A DNA stretch of 43,757 nucleotides from Pseudomonadales bacterium (GTDB lineage: Bacteria; Pseudomonadota; Gammaproteobacteria; Pseudomonadales; Pseudohongiellaceae). Location: positions 1 to 43,757 of the forward strand of contig JALRBQ010000025.1 of the NCBI GenBank assembly GCA_023257655.1, written 5' to 3'. Positions 1 through 7,966 of this stretch are shown here, in pieces (positions within the stretch are counted from its first letter, which is position 1; the number at the start of each line of letters is the position of its first letter). The notes under the pieces were generated by a model. The model was not told the DNA's origin, did no database searches, and was given only the letters and a program-made list of their open reading frames with translations. The position numbers and the translations under genes are program-made.

Positions 1-1
1 G

Positions 2-712
2 GAGGCACGCAGCCGCGGCTACAAGCCCGGCCGCTTCAGTTTCAACGTCAAGGGCGGTCGCTGTGAAGCCTGCCAGGGTGATGGTGTGGTCAAGGTCGAG
101 ATGCACTTCCTGCCCGACGTGTACGTCTCCTGCGATGTCTGTCGCGGCAAGCGCTATAACCGCGAGACCCTGGAGGTGAAGTACAAGGGCAAGAACATCT
201 GTGAGGTGCTGGAGATGACGATCGAGGACGCGCGGGAATTCTTCGACGCGATTCCGGTCATCGCCCGCAAACTGCAGACGCTGATGGATGTCGGCCTGTC
301 CTACATCTGCCTGGGACAGGCCGCCACCACGCTGTCCGGCGGCGAGGCACAGCGGGTCAAGCTGAGCCGGGAATTGTCCAAGCGCGATACCGGCAAGACC
401 CTGTACATCCTGGACGAACCGACGACGGGCCTGCACTTCCAGGATATCAGGCAACTACTGGCTGTCCTGCACCAGCTGCGAGACCACGGTAATACCATTG
501 TCGTGATCGAACACAATCTGGATGTTATCAAGACCGCCGACTGGATCGTCGATCTCGGACCCGAGGGCGGCAGCGGTGGCGGTCGTATCATCGCCGAGGG
601 CACACCGGAGGACGTGGTGAAGGTGAAAGGCTCCTACACCGGCGCCTTCCTGAAGAAGGTGTTGCAGTCGGCACCGGCGAGCGGCAAGCGCCGCGTCACT
701 GCAAAATCTTGA
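2..712 (+). CDS. uvrA: UvrABC excinuclease subunit A, C-terminal part (5' end outside window)
   Basis: This is the C-terminal quarter of UvrA, the DNA damage-recognition ATPase of nucleotide excision repair. The reading frame is open from base 2, so the start lies upstream of the window. Visible are the second zinc finger (CEAC, then 19 residues, then CDVC), the ABC signature [15 protein letters not shown], a Walker B ([12 protein letters not shown]) and the H-loop region ([11 protein letters not shown]). The C-terminus is complete and ends in a basic tail. The last 17 bases overlap the 3' end of the convergent peptidase gene, so no separate terminator fits between them. The identification is secure because these motifs in this order are specific to UvrA. 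Confidence 0.98.
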   Translation, partial: EARSRGYKPGRFSFNVKGGRCEACQGDGVVKVEMHFLPDVYVSCDVCRGKRYNRETLEVKYKGKNICEVLEMTIEDAREFFDAIPVIARKLQTLMDVGLSYICLGQAATTLSGGEAQRVKLSRELSKRDTGKTLYILDEPTTGLHFQDIRQLLAVLHQLRDHGNTIVVIEHNLDVIKTADWIVDLGPEGGSGGGRIIAEGTPEDVVKVKGSYTGAFLKKVLQSAPASGKRRVTAKS

Positions 713-2318
713 AGACTGGATAGGTGACTGTAGCGCCCTTCGCGAGACCGGATTCCAGATAAGCGTCGAAGAAATTCCAGAACGCGAGCCCGTCGTCGGC
801 TTCCGGTTCCAGCAGGTAGAAGATCAGGTTCGCCAACCGCTGCTCCATCGATACCAGATAGTCGCCGGGTTGAAAGGTCTGCCGGGCCTGGGCGAAGCTT
901 CCCTCGAGGCGGGAGTTGTGGTGCCCGTTGAGCATGAACTCCTGATGACTCAATGCAGATACCTCGAACACCTCCCCGGCAAACTCGGCAACAGCTTCGA
1001 GTCGTTGCACGCTGACTCCGTGTTCTGCGAGTTTTTCGACGATAGGGCCGAAGGCAGCCGGCAATGCATAGGCTTTTGGCACCGTTGCCAGTTTCGTCGC
1101 CCGAAACTGGTTGTAATTTAACACCCCTTCTATGGTTACCAGCTCCGGGGAACGGATTACGCCGACGCTGCCGTCAGCATTGCGATAGTAGTGATGTGTA
1201 TAGCTGAGCAGCGCCAGGGGTTCCGGCAAGGGCACCATTTCGAACTGCACTCCATTCTGGAACCGGCCTCCTTCTAGACGAATCTTCTCGATCACCCTGG
1301 CATCAGCAGCGCGATTGAGCGCCCGAATCTCGGCACCATGCTCGCGCGTGTACTCAAGAATTTCCAGCACAAAGGAGTGCGCCGCATACACGCGATCGTA
1401 GAAACGGTCATGGGCGAAGGTCTCGCTGAGTATACCCATGCGATTACGCAGACCCATGCTGTTGGTCACATAGCGCGGCGCATGGTGGTATGTTCGAAAC
1501 TCGGCCGGTGGCCAGGCCATGGCATCGAAGTCGCCAAACCAGCTGGTCTCCAGTCCGTGCCTTTCACGCATGGCAACCTGCACCTCCGGCAGCAAGTCGG
1601 TCGCGGTGTAAGCCGTCGTCGCCGGCTCGCCCGCGGTGTGATAGGACGGAGCCCAGGTCAAGGCATAACCGTGCCAACTGCCATTCGTTGTGTGCAGATC
1701 CACAAACATGTCCGGATCCCAGCGCTGGATCACATTGCGATAGAGCGCCTTCGTCTCCGCCGTTTCCACCGCCATGCCATCCCGGTTCAGATCGAAGTCG
1801 TGCGCATAGCGCGAGCCCGCCAGCAGAGGACTCATCTCCTGAGACGGTTGCGAGTCGGCGGACATGGCATCGTTGCCATCGGCATTGTAGATGGGCGCGA
1901 ACAGCAGGATCTGCGAGTCCAGCAGATGGCCCTTGTCGCCCAGCAGGATTTCTCGTATCAGCATCAGCGCGGCTTCCTTGCCCTCGACCTCGCCACCATG
2001 GATGTTGCCCTGAACGTAGATGACGGGTTTACCGCTGGCTTGCGCCTGCGCCGGCGTCGTCACCGGCGGATTGGCCAGCACTACAAGCGGCACCTCCCGT
2101 CCTTCGACCGTGGTCAGCAGGGTCTCCCGATGCAGCAGCGGACTCTGCGCCTGCAGGGCGTCCAGTACGGCAACAACTTCGGCAAAGGTAGAGGTGCGTT
2201 GGTAGGCGGTGCGCTCGGGGGTTGTCATCAGCGCGGCCGCCGGTAAGCCTTCCGCACTCCACCCGACAGAGGGCAGCAGCCACAAGACCAGACAAACCAA
2301 GGGGGTTTTGGAAATCAC
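696..2318 (-). CDS. Secreted M14-family zinc carboxypeptidase
   Basis: The protein has 540 residues and an N-terminal signal peptide (about residues 1-21, ending near VGWSA), so it is exported. The M14 metallocarboxypeptidase zinc site is visible as H107-x-x-E110 in a HGGEVEGKE context and H209 in [10 protein letters not shown]299 in GILSET fits the catalytic glutamate. About 200 further residues follow the catalytic domain, which is longer than a minimal M14 domain. The likely role is removal of C-terminal residues from peptides in the periplasm or outside the cell; the substrate is unknown. The gene is convergent with uvrA and overlaps its end by 17 bp. It stands alone, with nothing in the same direction nearby. 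Confidence 0.88.
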   Translation of the reverse strand: MISKTPLVCLVLWLLPSVGWSAEGLPAAALMTTPERTAYQRTSTFAEVVAVLDALQAQSPLLHRETLLTTVEGREVPLVVLANPPVTTPAQAQASGKPVIYVQGNIHGGEVEGKEAALMLIREILLGDKGHLLDSQILLFAPIYNADGNDAMSADSQPSQEMSPLLAGSRYAHDFDLNRDGMAVETAETKALYRNVIQRWDPDMFVDLHTTNGSWHGYALTWAPSYHTAGEPATTAYTATDLLPEVQVAMRERHGLETSWFGDFDAMAWPPAEFRTYHHAPRYVTNSMGLRNRMGILSETFAHDRFYDRVYAAHSFVLEILEYTREHGAEIRALNRAADARVIEKIRLEGGRFQNGVQFEMVPLPEPLALLSYTHHYYRNADGSVGVIRSPELVTIEGVLNYNQFRATKLATVPKAYALPAAFGPIVEKLAEHGVSVQRLEAVAEFAGEVFEVSALSHQEFMLNGHHNSRLEGSFAQARQTFQPGDYLVSMEQRLANLIFYLLEPEADDGLAFWNFFDAYLESGLAKGATVTYPVFKILQ

Positions 2319-2429
2319 ACGACTCCCGAATCAGGGGGCAAAGTAAACCGCTGCCGAAGCGAACGCAAGTTCGATACCGGGGTGGTTTGCGCCCCATGCC
2401 GTCTCGCCGTGGCGAAACTTTGTAACAGA

Positions 2430-2448
2430 GTGTGATTTTTCATCGCAC
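2430..2448 (+). promoter_or_regulatory. Small hairpin in the divergent intergenic region
   Basis: A 7-bp stem (one G-T pair) with a TTTTC loop lies between the divergent peptidase and molybdenum hydroxylase genes. The arms are GTGTGAT and ATCGCAC. It resembles an operator-sized inverted repeat, but the spacing does not match a CRP site. No regulator can be assigned. Confidence 0.25.
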
Positions 2449-2613
2449 CAAGCGGCAAAGCCCCGAATTCCGTGGCCTGTAGGGAAGGGTAACATCCTGA
2501 ATCGGTTGCATTTCAGGGGCAAAAACTATAGCCTCACCGGTAGCTATCCTTGCAAAACACGCGCAGGTCGATTTCGTCGCGACCTGCATTCTGGAAAAAT
2601 AAGAAACGGAGCC

Positions 2614-3204
2614 ATGTCAGTGAATCTCAAACTCACACGCAGACGTTTTATCAAGGGGGTAATTTTCTCCGGTGCCGCCGCTTCAACCGGCACAGGGTTC
2701 TACCTCGCGCAGGCCCAGTCCGGGCAAAGCGCCGCCGAACGCTTGATAACACTCAACATTAACGGACGCAGCCGCCCAGTGGATGTGTTCCCTTCTGAAA
2801 CTCTGGCCTACACCCTCCGCTACAAACTCGACCTCACCGGCACCAAGATTGGCTGTAATCGGGGTGAGTGCGGCGCGTGCACGGTACTCATCGATGGCGT
2901 TCCCAACTATTCCTGTTCCGTGTTGACGCACAACGTCAAGAACAAGGCGGTGATTTCGATCGAGGGCGTGAAGGCCGCCGACGGAACACTGCATGCTGTC
3001 CAGCAAGCCTTCATCGCCGAGAACGCACCACAGTGTGGCTTCTGTACACCAGGCCAGGTGATGTCGGCGGTGGCATTGCTCAACAGCAACCCGCGACCTA
3101 CCAGAGACGAAGCGCGTCAGGCCATGTCTGGAAATCTGTGCCGATGCGGTGCCTATGAACACTATTTGAATGGCGTGATGCGCGCCTCGGGGCAACTAGC
3201 ATGA
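2614..3204 (+). CDS. Molybdenum hydroxylase, [2Fe-2S] subunit with Tat signal
   Basis: This 196-residue protein is the small iron-sulfur subunit of a xanthine dehydrogenase/aldehyde oxidase-type enzyme. Electrons pass from the molybdenum centre through its two [2Fe-2S] clusters to FAD. The plant-ferredoxin-type ligands are C81, C86, C89 and C101; the second cluster ligands are C141, C144, C176 and C178 (CGFC and CRC motifs). The N-terminus carries a twin-arginine signal (RRRFIKG at residues 9-15, then a hydrophobic stretch ending in AQA), so the assembled complex should be periplasmic, as in E. coli PaoABC. The ATG at 2614 was chosen because ACGGAG precedes it and the Tat motif lies just inside; the frame is open further upstream without a good start. 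Its TGA overlaps the next start by 4 bp (ATGA). Confidence 0.94.
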   Translation: MSVNLKLTRRRFIKGVIFSGAAASTGTGFYLAQAQSGQSAAERLITLNINGRSRPVDVFPSETLAYTLRYKLDLTGTKIGCNRGECGACTVLIDGVPNYSCSVLTHNVKNKAVISIEGVKAADGTLHAVQQAFIAENAPQCGFCTPGQVMSAVALLNSNPRPTRDEARQAMSGNLCRCGAYEHYLNGVMRASGQLA

Positions 3205-5645
3205 CTACTCATATAGGATTTGATTTCACGCCTCCCGATATCGAAGGCAAAGTGACCGGCGAGATCAAGTACGCCGAAGATTACAAACGCGAAGGCATGG
3301 TGTTCGCTCGCCTGCTGACCAGTCCCATGCCCAGCGGCCGCGTCGTGAGCATCGATGCCTCTGCCGCCCTGCGCATGGATGGCGTCGTCGGTATCTTCAC
3401 CGCCGATGACCTGCCACCGGTCGCCCCTCCCGGCAATCCGGCCCTGGCCTCCAATTATGTGACCTATGTGGGCCAGCCAATTCTGGCGGTCGCCGCGCTC
3501 ACTGAAGAGATTGCCGAATCGGCGATCGACCGCATTCGCATCGAATTCGAGCGTCGTCCCTTCGTGGTTGATCCTCTCACCAGCCTGACACCCGGCGGCG
3601 CTAACGCCTATCCGGAAGGCAACGTGCTGGTGCGCACTCGCGAAGAAGGTCCGGAAGGCGCCCCCATCGTCGGCGCCGAGATCCGCGACATCAAGTGGCC
3701 GCAGTCAGCCATCGATGGCCTGGTCAACGGCAAAGGTCCCATCGGTGCCACCGAGGAACACTTCACCGACAACTGGCAGTTTGGCGACCTGGATGCCGGC
3801 TTCGCCGCCGCGTCTGTCATCGTGGAAGAACCCTTCGTCACCGTCGGTTACCCGCACCATTCACTGGAAGCGCGTACCTGCATGGCGTACTGGGAAAACG
3901 GCAAGTGCTACTTCCACGGTTCTTCACAGAGCCAGAGCGCGAACGACAACAGCCTCGCCCGCATGCTGAACATCGATCCGGCTGATCTTGTCTTCATCAA
4001 CGAGGCAACCGGTGGTGGTTTCGGCTCCAAGATCGGGCCTTACCCGTTCATGGCGATCTCAGGCAACTTCGCCCGCGTACTCAATCGACCGGTGCAACTG
4101 CGCATTACCCGCGAACAGGAGTTCTACATCGGCTCCGCCCGTTCCGGCATGCAGGGCTGGATCAAGGTCGGCGCCAAGCCCGACGGCAAGGTCTGTGCCG
4201 TGGACCTGGTGATCGTCAACGACGGCGGTTCTGCCGGTGGTGGCAGTGGCAACTCCTCGGCTGGCCACGTTTCCCTGTGTTACCAACCTGAGTCCATGCG
4301 CTACCGCGGTATCTCTGTGTATACCAACACGACGCCGCGCGGAGCTCAGCGTGGGCCAGGCCAGAATGAAATGGCGGCAGTGCTCGCTCCGATCATGGAC
4401 AAGGTTGCCAACCAGCTTGGCATGGATCGGGTCGCGTTCCGTGCGCGCAATGCGGTCGATAACAACGGTTGGTACGGTGGTCAATCCGGCCCGGTGACCA
4501 GCGCCTACATGCGTGAGGCAATCGCCCAGGGTGCTGAGCTGTTCGGCTGGCAAGACAAGTTGAACCAACCCAAGCAGTTGCCCGATGGTCGCATTCGCGG
4601 CATCGGCGTCGGCTCCGGCTATCACGGTGCCGGCGGCCGTGGCTACGATGGTCTCGTGCGCATCGGCACTGACGGCAAGCTCTACATTCACAGCGGTGTC
4701 GGTAACCTCGGCACGTATTCCTATGCCGGCACCTGCCGTGCTGCCGCCGAGCGTCTGCAAGTGCCCTGGGAGAACTGCGAGATTGTGCGTGGTCGTACTG
4801 ACCGCCACCTGCCGAACAGTTCCGGTCAGGGCGGCAGCAACACGATCTTCACCCACACCAAGACCAACTGGCTGGCGGCTGAAGATGCGGTTAACAAACT
4901 CAAGGAAATCGCCGCCGCCGATCTCGGTGGCAGCCCCGAGGATTACGACATCGGTGGTGAGCGCGTCTTCAAGACTGCGGATTCCAGTGTTGGCATGACC
5001 TATGCCGCCGCCGCGCAGCGTGCCATCGAACTCGGTGGCAAATTCAGCGGCCAGGAATACCCCGACGACATCAACCCCATTACCCAGCGTTCCGTGCAGG
5101 GTCTGGCGGGAACTGGTCTGATCGGTGTAGCTCGCGACAATATCCCCGGGCAGGGTGAGCCTCCGGGCATCCTCGTAGGTTTCTGCGAGATCGCCCTGGA
5201 ACCTGCCACAGGCAAGTTCGAGATTCTCGACTATGCGGCAGTCGCCGACTGCGGCGTCGTCGTGCATCCCAAGAACTTCGCCAATGCCATGCGCGGTGGT
5301 GCCGTGTGGGGTGTCGGCATGGCCAATCTCGAGCGCCATGTCTACGATCCGCAGAATGGCTTGCCTGCAAACACCGGCCTGTATCAGAGCAAACCGCCCA
5401 CCTATCTCGACATTCCGTCTATATCGAAGAGTGGCGCGGTTGGCATTGCCGATCCGCAAAACCCGGTTGGCGCACGTGGCATCGGTGAACCGACCCAAGG
5501 CGCGTCAGCGGCGGCATTGCAGAGTGCAATCTCGAATGCGTTGGATGGCTTCCTGTTTAACCGGGCTCCGGTGACAACAGATATGATCATCAGTCACGCG
5601 GCAGGACTCGATCCCGTTGCTCACTTAAAAACCAATACATTCTGA
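3201..5645 (+). CDS. Molybdenum hydroxylase, large molybdopterin-binding subunit
   Basis: This 814-residue protein is the catalytic subunit of a xanthine dehydrogenase/aldehyde oxidase-family enzyme, which hydroxylates aldehydes or N-heterocycles using water. The N-terminal region has the VTGEIKYAEDY signature of the family's first domain. GGGFGSK (residues 271-277) matches the molybdopterin-binding loop, and GARGIGEP (757-764) contains the family's catalytic glutamate, here E763. The substrate cannot be read from the sequence. The start overlaps the 2Fe-2S gene by 4 bp, indicating translational coupling. There is no Tat signal of its own, so it would be exported by hitch-hiking with the 2Fe-2S subunit. 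No XdhC/PaoD-type maturation gene is adjacent. Confidence 0.94.
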   Translation: MTTHIGFDFTPPDIEGKVTGEIKYAEDYKREGMVFARLLTSPMPSGRVVSIDASAALRMDGVVGIFTADDLPPVAPPGNPALASNYVTYVGQPILAVAALTEEIAESAIDRIRIEFERRPFVVDPLTSLTPGGANAYPEGNVLVRTREEGPEGAPIVGAEIRDIKWPQSAIDGLVNGKGPIGATEEHFTDNWQFGDLDAGFAAASVIVEEPFVTVGYPHHSLEARTCMAYWENGKCYFHGSSQSQSANDNSLARMLNIDPADLVFINEATGGGFGSKIGPYPFMAISGNFARVLNRPVQLRITREQEFYIGSARSGMQGWIKVGAKPDGKVCAVDLVIVNDGGSAGGGSGNSSAGHVSLCYQPESMRYRGISVYTNTTPRGAQRGPGQNEMAAVLAPIMDKVANQLGMDRVAFRARNAVDNNGWYGGQSGPVTSAYMREAIAQGAELFGWQDKLNQPKQLPDGRIRGIGVGSGYHGAGGRGYDGLVRIGTDGKLYIHSGVGNLGTYSYAGTCRAAAERLQVPWENCEIVRGRTDRHLPNSSGQGGSNTIFTHTKTNWLAAEDAVNKLKEIAAADLGGSPEDYDIGGERVFKTADSSVGMTYAAAAQRAIELGGKFSGQEYPDDINPITQRSVQGLAGTGLIGVARDNIPGQGEPPGILVGFCEIALEPATGKFEILDYAAVADCGVVVHPKNFANAMRGGAVWGVGMANLERHVYDPQNGLPANTGLYQSKPPTYLDIPSISKSGAVGIADPQNPVGARGIGEPTQGASAAALQSAISNALDGFLFNRAPVTTDMIISHAAGLDPVAHLKTNTF

Positions 5646-5656
5646 GGTAAATCACT

Positions 5657-6646
5657 ATGCCATCTCATGACGTAATGCCAAATATGGAACTGTACCAACC
5701 GGTACAGGTCGAAGATGCACTGCAAATAGCTGATCGCCTCGCCGAACGAGGATGGTTGGTTGGTGGTGGACAGGACACCTACGGTTGGCTCAAGGACCGC
5801 GCGAAGACTGCGGACGCGATGATCGACCTGAGTGGAATTGAAGCCCTGCGCGGCGTGCGCGAGACTGCCGACGGCATCGAAATCGGTGCGCTTACCACGC
5901 TGACCGAGGTTGCCAACAACCCGGTTATCCAGCAGCGCTACAGTCTGCTGTCAAAAGCGGCCAGCGTCGTCGCCAGTCCGCAGATTCGTAACATCGGTAC
6001 GCTGGGCGGCAACGTCTCACAAGACGTGCGCTGCTGGTACTACCGTCGTGGCCTGTCCTGCTACCGCGCCGGTGGCAACCTGTGCTACGCCGATACGCCG
6101 CAAGGCATGAACCGCGAGCATTCACTGTTCGAGACAAGTCGCTGTGTTGCCGCGAGCGCCTCCGATACCGCACCGGCTCTCGTCGCCCTCGACGCCACGA
6201 TGGTCATTCGCAGTGTTACCGGTGAGCGAACCTTGAGTGCACAGGACTATTTCGTCGGCCCTGCAATCGATATCGAAAATACCACTGCCCTGCGTCCGGG
6301 TGAGATTCTGACTGCCGTCAGAATTCCTGCCACATGGGCGAATGCGGATTTCTATTTCGAGAAAGTGTCTGATCGTAATGTCTGGGATTTCTCTCTCGTG
6401 AATGTCGCTGCAGCCTTCAAGGTGAGCGGCGGCACGATCTCGGATTCCCGCATCGTCTGCGGCGCAGTCCAGGCGACTCCGCGTCGACTGGTGGCGGTAG
6501 AGGAAGCAATCCGTGGTCAGGCACGCAGCAGTGCAACAGCAGCCTCTGTGGCAACACTGGCGACTACAGGTGCACGCGCTCTGGCTCACAATGGCTACAA
6601 GATTCCGCTTATGCAGAATCTCGTGAAACGCGCTATTACTGCCTAG
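5657..6646 (+). CDS. Molybdenum hydroxylase, FAD subunit with probable [4Fe-4S] insert
   Basis: This 329-residue protein is the FAD-binding subunit (CoxM/PaoB type) of the preceding enzyme. The FAD-binding motifs VGGGQDTY (about 35-42) and IGTLGGN (113-119) are present. Four cysteines, C126, C135, C143 and C163, sit in the segment that carries an extra [4Fe-4S] cluster in PaoB and in 4-hydroxybenzoyl-CoA reductase; the cluster here is inferred from that similarity. The gene starts 11 bp after the large-subunit gene and is the last of the operon. The order FeS-Mo-FAD differs from E. coli paoABC, where the FAD gene is in the middle. Two hairpins follow the stop codon. Confidence 0.93.
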   Translation: MPSHDVMPNMELYQPVQVEDALQIADRLAERGWLVGGGQDTYGWLKDRAKTADAMIDLSGIEALRGVRETADGIEIGALTTLTEVANNPVIQQRYSLLSKAASVVASPQIRNIGTLGGNVSQDVRCWYYRRGLSCYRAGGNLCYADTPQGMNREHSLFETSRCVAASASDTAPALVALDATMVIRSVTGERTLSAQDYFVGPAIDIENTTALRPGEILTAVRIPATWANADFYFEKVSDRNVWDFSLVNVAAAFKVSGGTISDSRIVCGAVQATPRRLVAVEEAIRGQARSSATAASVATLATTGARALAHNGYKIPLMQNLVKRAITA

Positions 6647-6683
6647 CCAATACGGAAGACAGTCTCCACCTGTCTTTCCCGAT

Positions 6684-6706
6684 GCGGGCCGGTCTAACCG
6701 GCCCGC
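6684..6706 (+). terminator. GC-rich hairpin after the molybdenum hydroxylase operon
   Basis: A perfect 10-bp stem (6684-6693 with 6697-6706, arm GCGGGCCGGT) closes on a 3-nt loop, 37 bp after the FAD-subunit stop. There is no T-run, so it may stabilise the mRNA 3' end or act with the second hairpin downstream rather than terminate by itself. Confidence 0.5.
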
Positions 6707-6730
6707 TCAAACAGCGAATCAAACAACAGT

Positions 6731-6776
6731 GCAAACAAAAAGGGGATGCGAGTAATCGCATCCCCTTTTTGTTTGC
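6731..6776 (+). terminator. Strong bidirectional intrinsic terminator, perfect 21-bp stem
   Basis: Positions 6731-6751 pair perfectly with 6756-6776 around a GTAA loop. The stem has a GC-rich core (GGGGATGCGA) flanked by an A-run on the left and a T-run on the right, so it should terminate transcription in both directions. It separates the plus-strand molybdenum hydroxylase operon from the minus-strand small gene at 6857-6973, which fits a shared terminator. Confidence 0.85.
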
Positions 6777-6856
6777 CCCAAGCGCCGGGGCTCCTGATCT
6801 TTATCCCATCACGCACTGTCGGCGTCGAGTCGACCCTGCCCCGGGGGTACTGGAGA

Positions 6857-6973
6857 CTACAGGACGTAATTACCGATGAAATAGGCACCCGTCATGATGC
6901 AGACATACATTACGAAAATGGTACCAACCACGGGTAGCAATCTGGGACGATCCTCTTCCTGCGCAACTATCAT
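6857..6973 (-). CDS. Small single-span membrane protein, 38 residues
   Basis: A short reading frame encodes 38 residues. The first ten are polar and acidic/basic (MIVAQEEDRP), and the rest forms one long hydrophobic stretch (about residues 12-38) rich in V, I, F, M and Y, suggesting one membrane span with a short N-terminal tail. The ATG is preceded by a strong Shine-Dalgarno, GTGGAGG, at 7-8 nt spacing. The frame ends 81 bp before the bidirectional terminator. The start signal, membrane-like composition and downstream terminator all support a real gene. The family is not recognised. It could be an accessory subunit of a membrane complex, but no partner is adjacent. Confidence 0.6.
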   Translation of the reverse strand: MIVAQEEDRPRLLPVVGTIFVMYVCIMTGAYFIGNYVL

Positions 6974-7116
6974 AACAAACCTCCACAGGTTCTAACTAAG
7001 TAGCCGTCACTGTACGAGCCGGCGAGTTTGACGTATTGATTCATATCAGGATTTCGCTCGGTAAGGCACTGCCGCGCCTGGTCGCTACCCCATTCACCCG
7101 CGCTGTTCGCCTGTCC

Positions 7117-7144
7117 TTGACAGGAACCAGGAAACCATTATATT
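7117..7144 (+). promoter_or_regulatory. Sigma70-type promoter of the arsR-type operon
   Basis: A perfect -35 hexamer TTGACA (7117-7122) is followed after 16 bp by TATATT (7139-7144), five of six matches to the -10 consensus. Transcription would start near 7151, giving a leader of only about 13 nt before the ATG at 7164. The -35 also lies inside a small inverted repeat (CCTGTC ctt GACAGG, 7110-7124). Confidence 0.65.
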
Positions 7145-7164
7145 CATCCAAAAGGTTGAATATA
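7139..7164 (+). promoter_or_regulatory. Probable ArsR-type operator overlapping the -10 and the start codon
   Basis: The inverted repeat TATATTCA (7139-7146) and TGAATATA (7157-7164) is perfect over 8 bp with a 10-bp centre, itself mostly symmetric (TCC...GGT). It covers the -10 hexamer and runs into the ATG of the regulator. ArsR/SmtB-family proteins typically bind such imperfect AT-rich palindromes at their own promoter, so this is the likely autoregulatory site. Confidence 0.6.
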
Positions 7165-7532
7165 TGCTCTACCGTCACAACAGCGACGAACTCGACAATA
7201 CCCTGCTTGCCCTGGCCGATCCGACGCGCCGCGAGATTCTGGCGCACCTGAGCCGGGGTGAGGCGCGGGTAACTGAGGTCGCGAGCCATTTTCCGATTTC
7301 CCTCAATGCCGTGAGCAAGCACATTCGGCTGCTTGAGCGCGGCCGCCTGATTCAGCGCCGCATTCAGGGACGCGACCATTTTTTGTGTCTGCGCCCGGTA
7401 GCGATAGTGGCCATTCAGGAGTGGCTTACACACCAACAACATTTCTGGCAGGTAAACCTGGCAGCCATTGCAGACCTGCTGGACGCTGGAATACCCCCAT
7501 CACCCCACACAAGCAAGAGGAAAAAGTCATGA
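7164..7532 (+). CDS. ArsR-family winged-helix transcriptional regulator
   Basis: This 122-residue protein has the ArsR fold: LADPTRREILAHLSRGEARVTEVASHFPISLNAVSKHIRLLERGRLIQRR contains the helix-turn-helix and start of the wing (about residues 16-65). No cysteine cluster typical of metal-sensing members is present in the DNA-binding helix, so it is more likely of the SdpR/YgaV-like group often paired with SRPBCC proteins. The stop codon overlaps the ATG of the next gene (ATGA, 7529-7532). The start at 7164 is preceded by AAGG at about 8 nt. Regulation is probably autogenous through the palindrome overlapping its promoter. Confidence 0.9.
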   Translation: MLYRHNSDELDNTLLALADPTRREILAHLSRGEARVTEVASHFPISLNAVSKHIRLLERGRLIQRRIQGRDHFLCLRPVAIVAIQEWLTHQQHFWQVNLAAIADLLDAGIPPSPHTSKRKKS

Positions 7533-7966
7533 CCGATCTGGTAGAGGCACGCGTGGAACAGACGTTCAGCAAACCGGCGACTGCAGTCTTCGATGCCTGG
7601 CTGCGACCGGAATCGGTCCGCCTCTGGCTATCGGCCTCGCTGAAGGGAATGGGGCTGCCCGGTGACATTCGCCGGGTCGAGATCGATGCGCGGGTCGGTG
7701 GTCGCTTCACCTGGTCGGATATGCGTGAAGCCGGGGAAGCGGTGCATTGGGGCACCTATCTGGAAATCGAGCGCCCGCACAAACTGGTGTTTACCTGGTT
7801 CACGAGCGCCGAGGACGAGGCTGAAAATACCTCGGTGGTAACGCTGGCGATTACTGAGACCGACACCGGCTGCGTGGCCACGCTTTGCCATCGGATGAAC
7901 GCGGCGTGGGCCGAGTATATTCCCCAGACCGAACGTGGCTGGGGCGCCATGCTGGCCCAGCTTTAG
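7529..7966 (+). CDS. SRPBCC (AHSA1-like) ligand-binding domain protein
   Basis: This 145-residue protein has the SRPBCC/AHSA1 pattern: an opening strand with VEARVEQTFSKPATAVFDAWLRPESVRLWL, then GGRFTWSDM, GTYLEIERPHKLVFTW and a C-terminal helix with HRMNAAWAEYIPQTERGWGAML. Such proteins form a hydrophobic cavity for a small ligand. They are commonly encoded directly after an ArsR regulator, as here with a 4-bp overlap, suggesting the pair senses or handles one ligand; which ligand is unknown. The ATG at 7529 is chosen because upstream codons in this frame lie inside arsR. The 3' end overlaps the convergent hemH by 4 bp. Confidence 0.88.
   Translation: MTDLVEARVEQTFSKPATAVFDAWLRPESVRLWLSASLKGMGLPGDIRRVEIDARVGGRFTWSDMREAGEAVHWGTYLEIERPHKLVFTWFTSAEDEAENTSVVTLAITETDTGCVATLCHRMNAAWAEYIPQTERGWGAMLAQL

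Noticed and set aside
1338..2246. Plus-strand frame of 302 codons within the M14 peptidase gene
   Set aside because: It lies entirely opposite a gene with intact catalytic motifs and has a biased R/H/Q-rich composition without domain similarity.
2431..2447. TGTGAT ... TCGCAC as a possible CRP site
   Set aside because: The half-sites are one base out of the required TGTGA-N6-TCACA spacing and the second half matches poorly.
4059..5498. Long minus-strand open frame of 479 codons inside the molybdenum hydroxylase large-subunit gene
   Set aside because: It is antisense to a well-conserved gene, has no recognisable domain and arises from high GC codon use on the sense strand.
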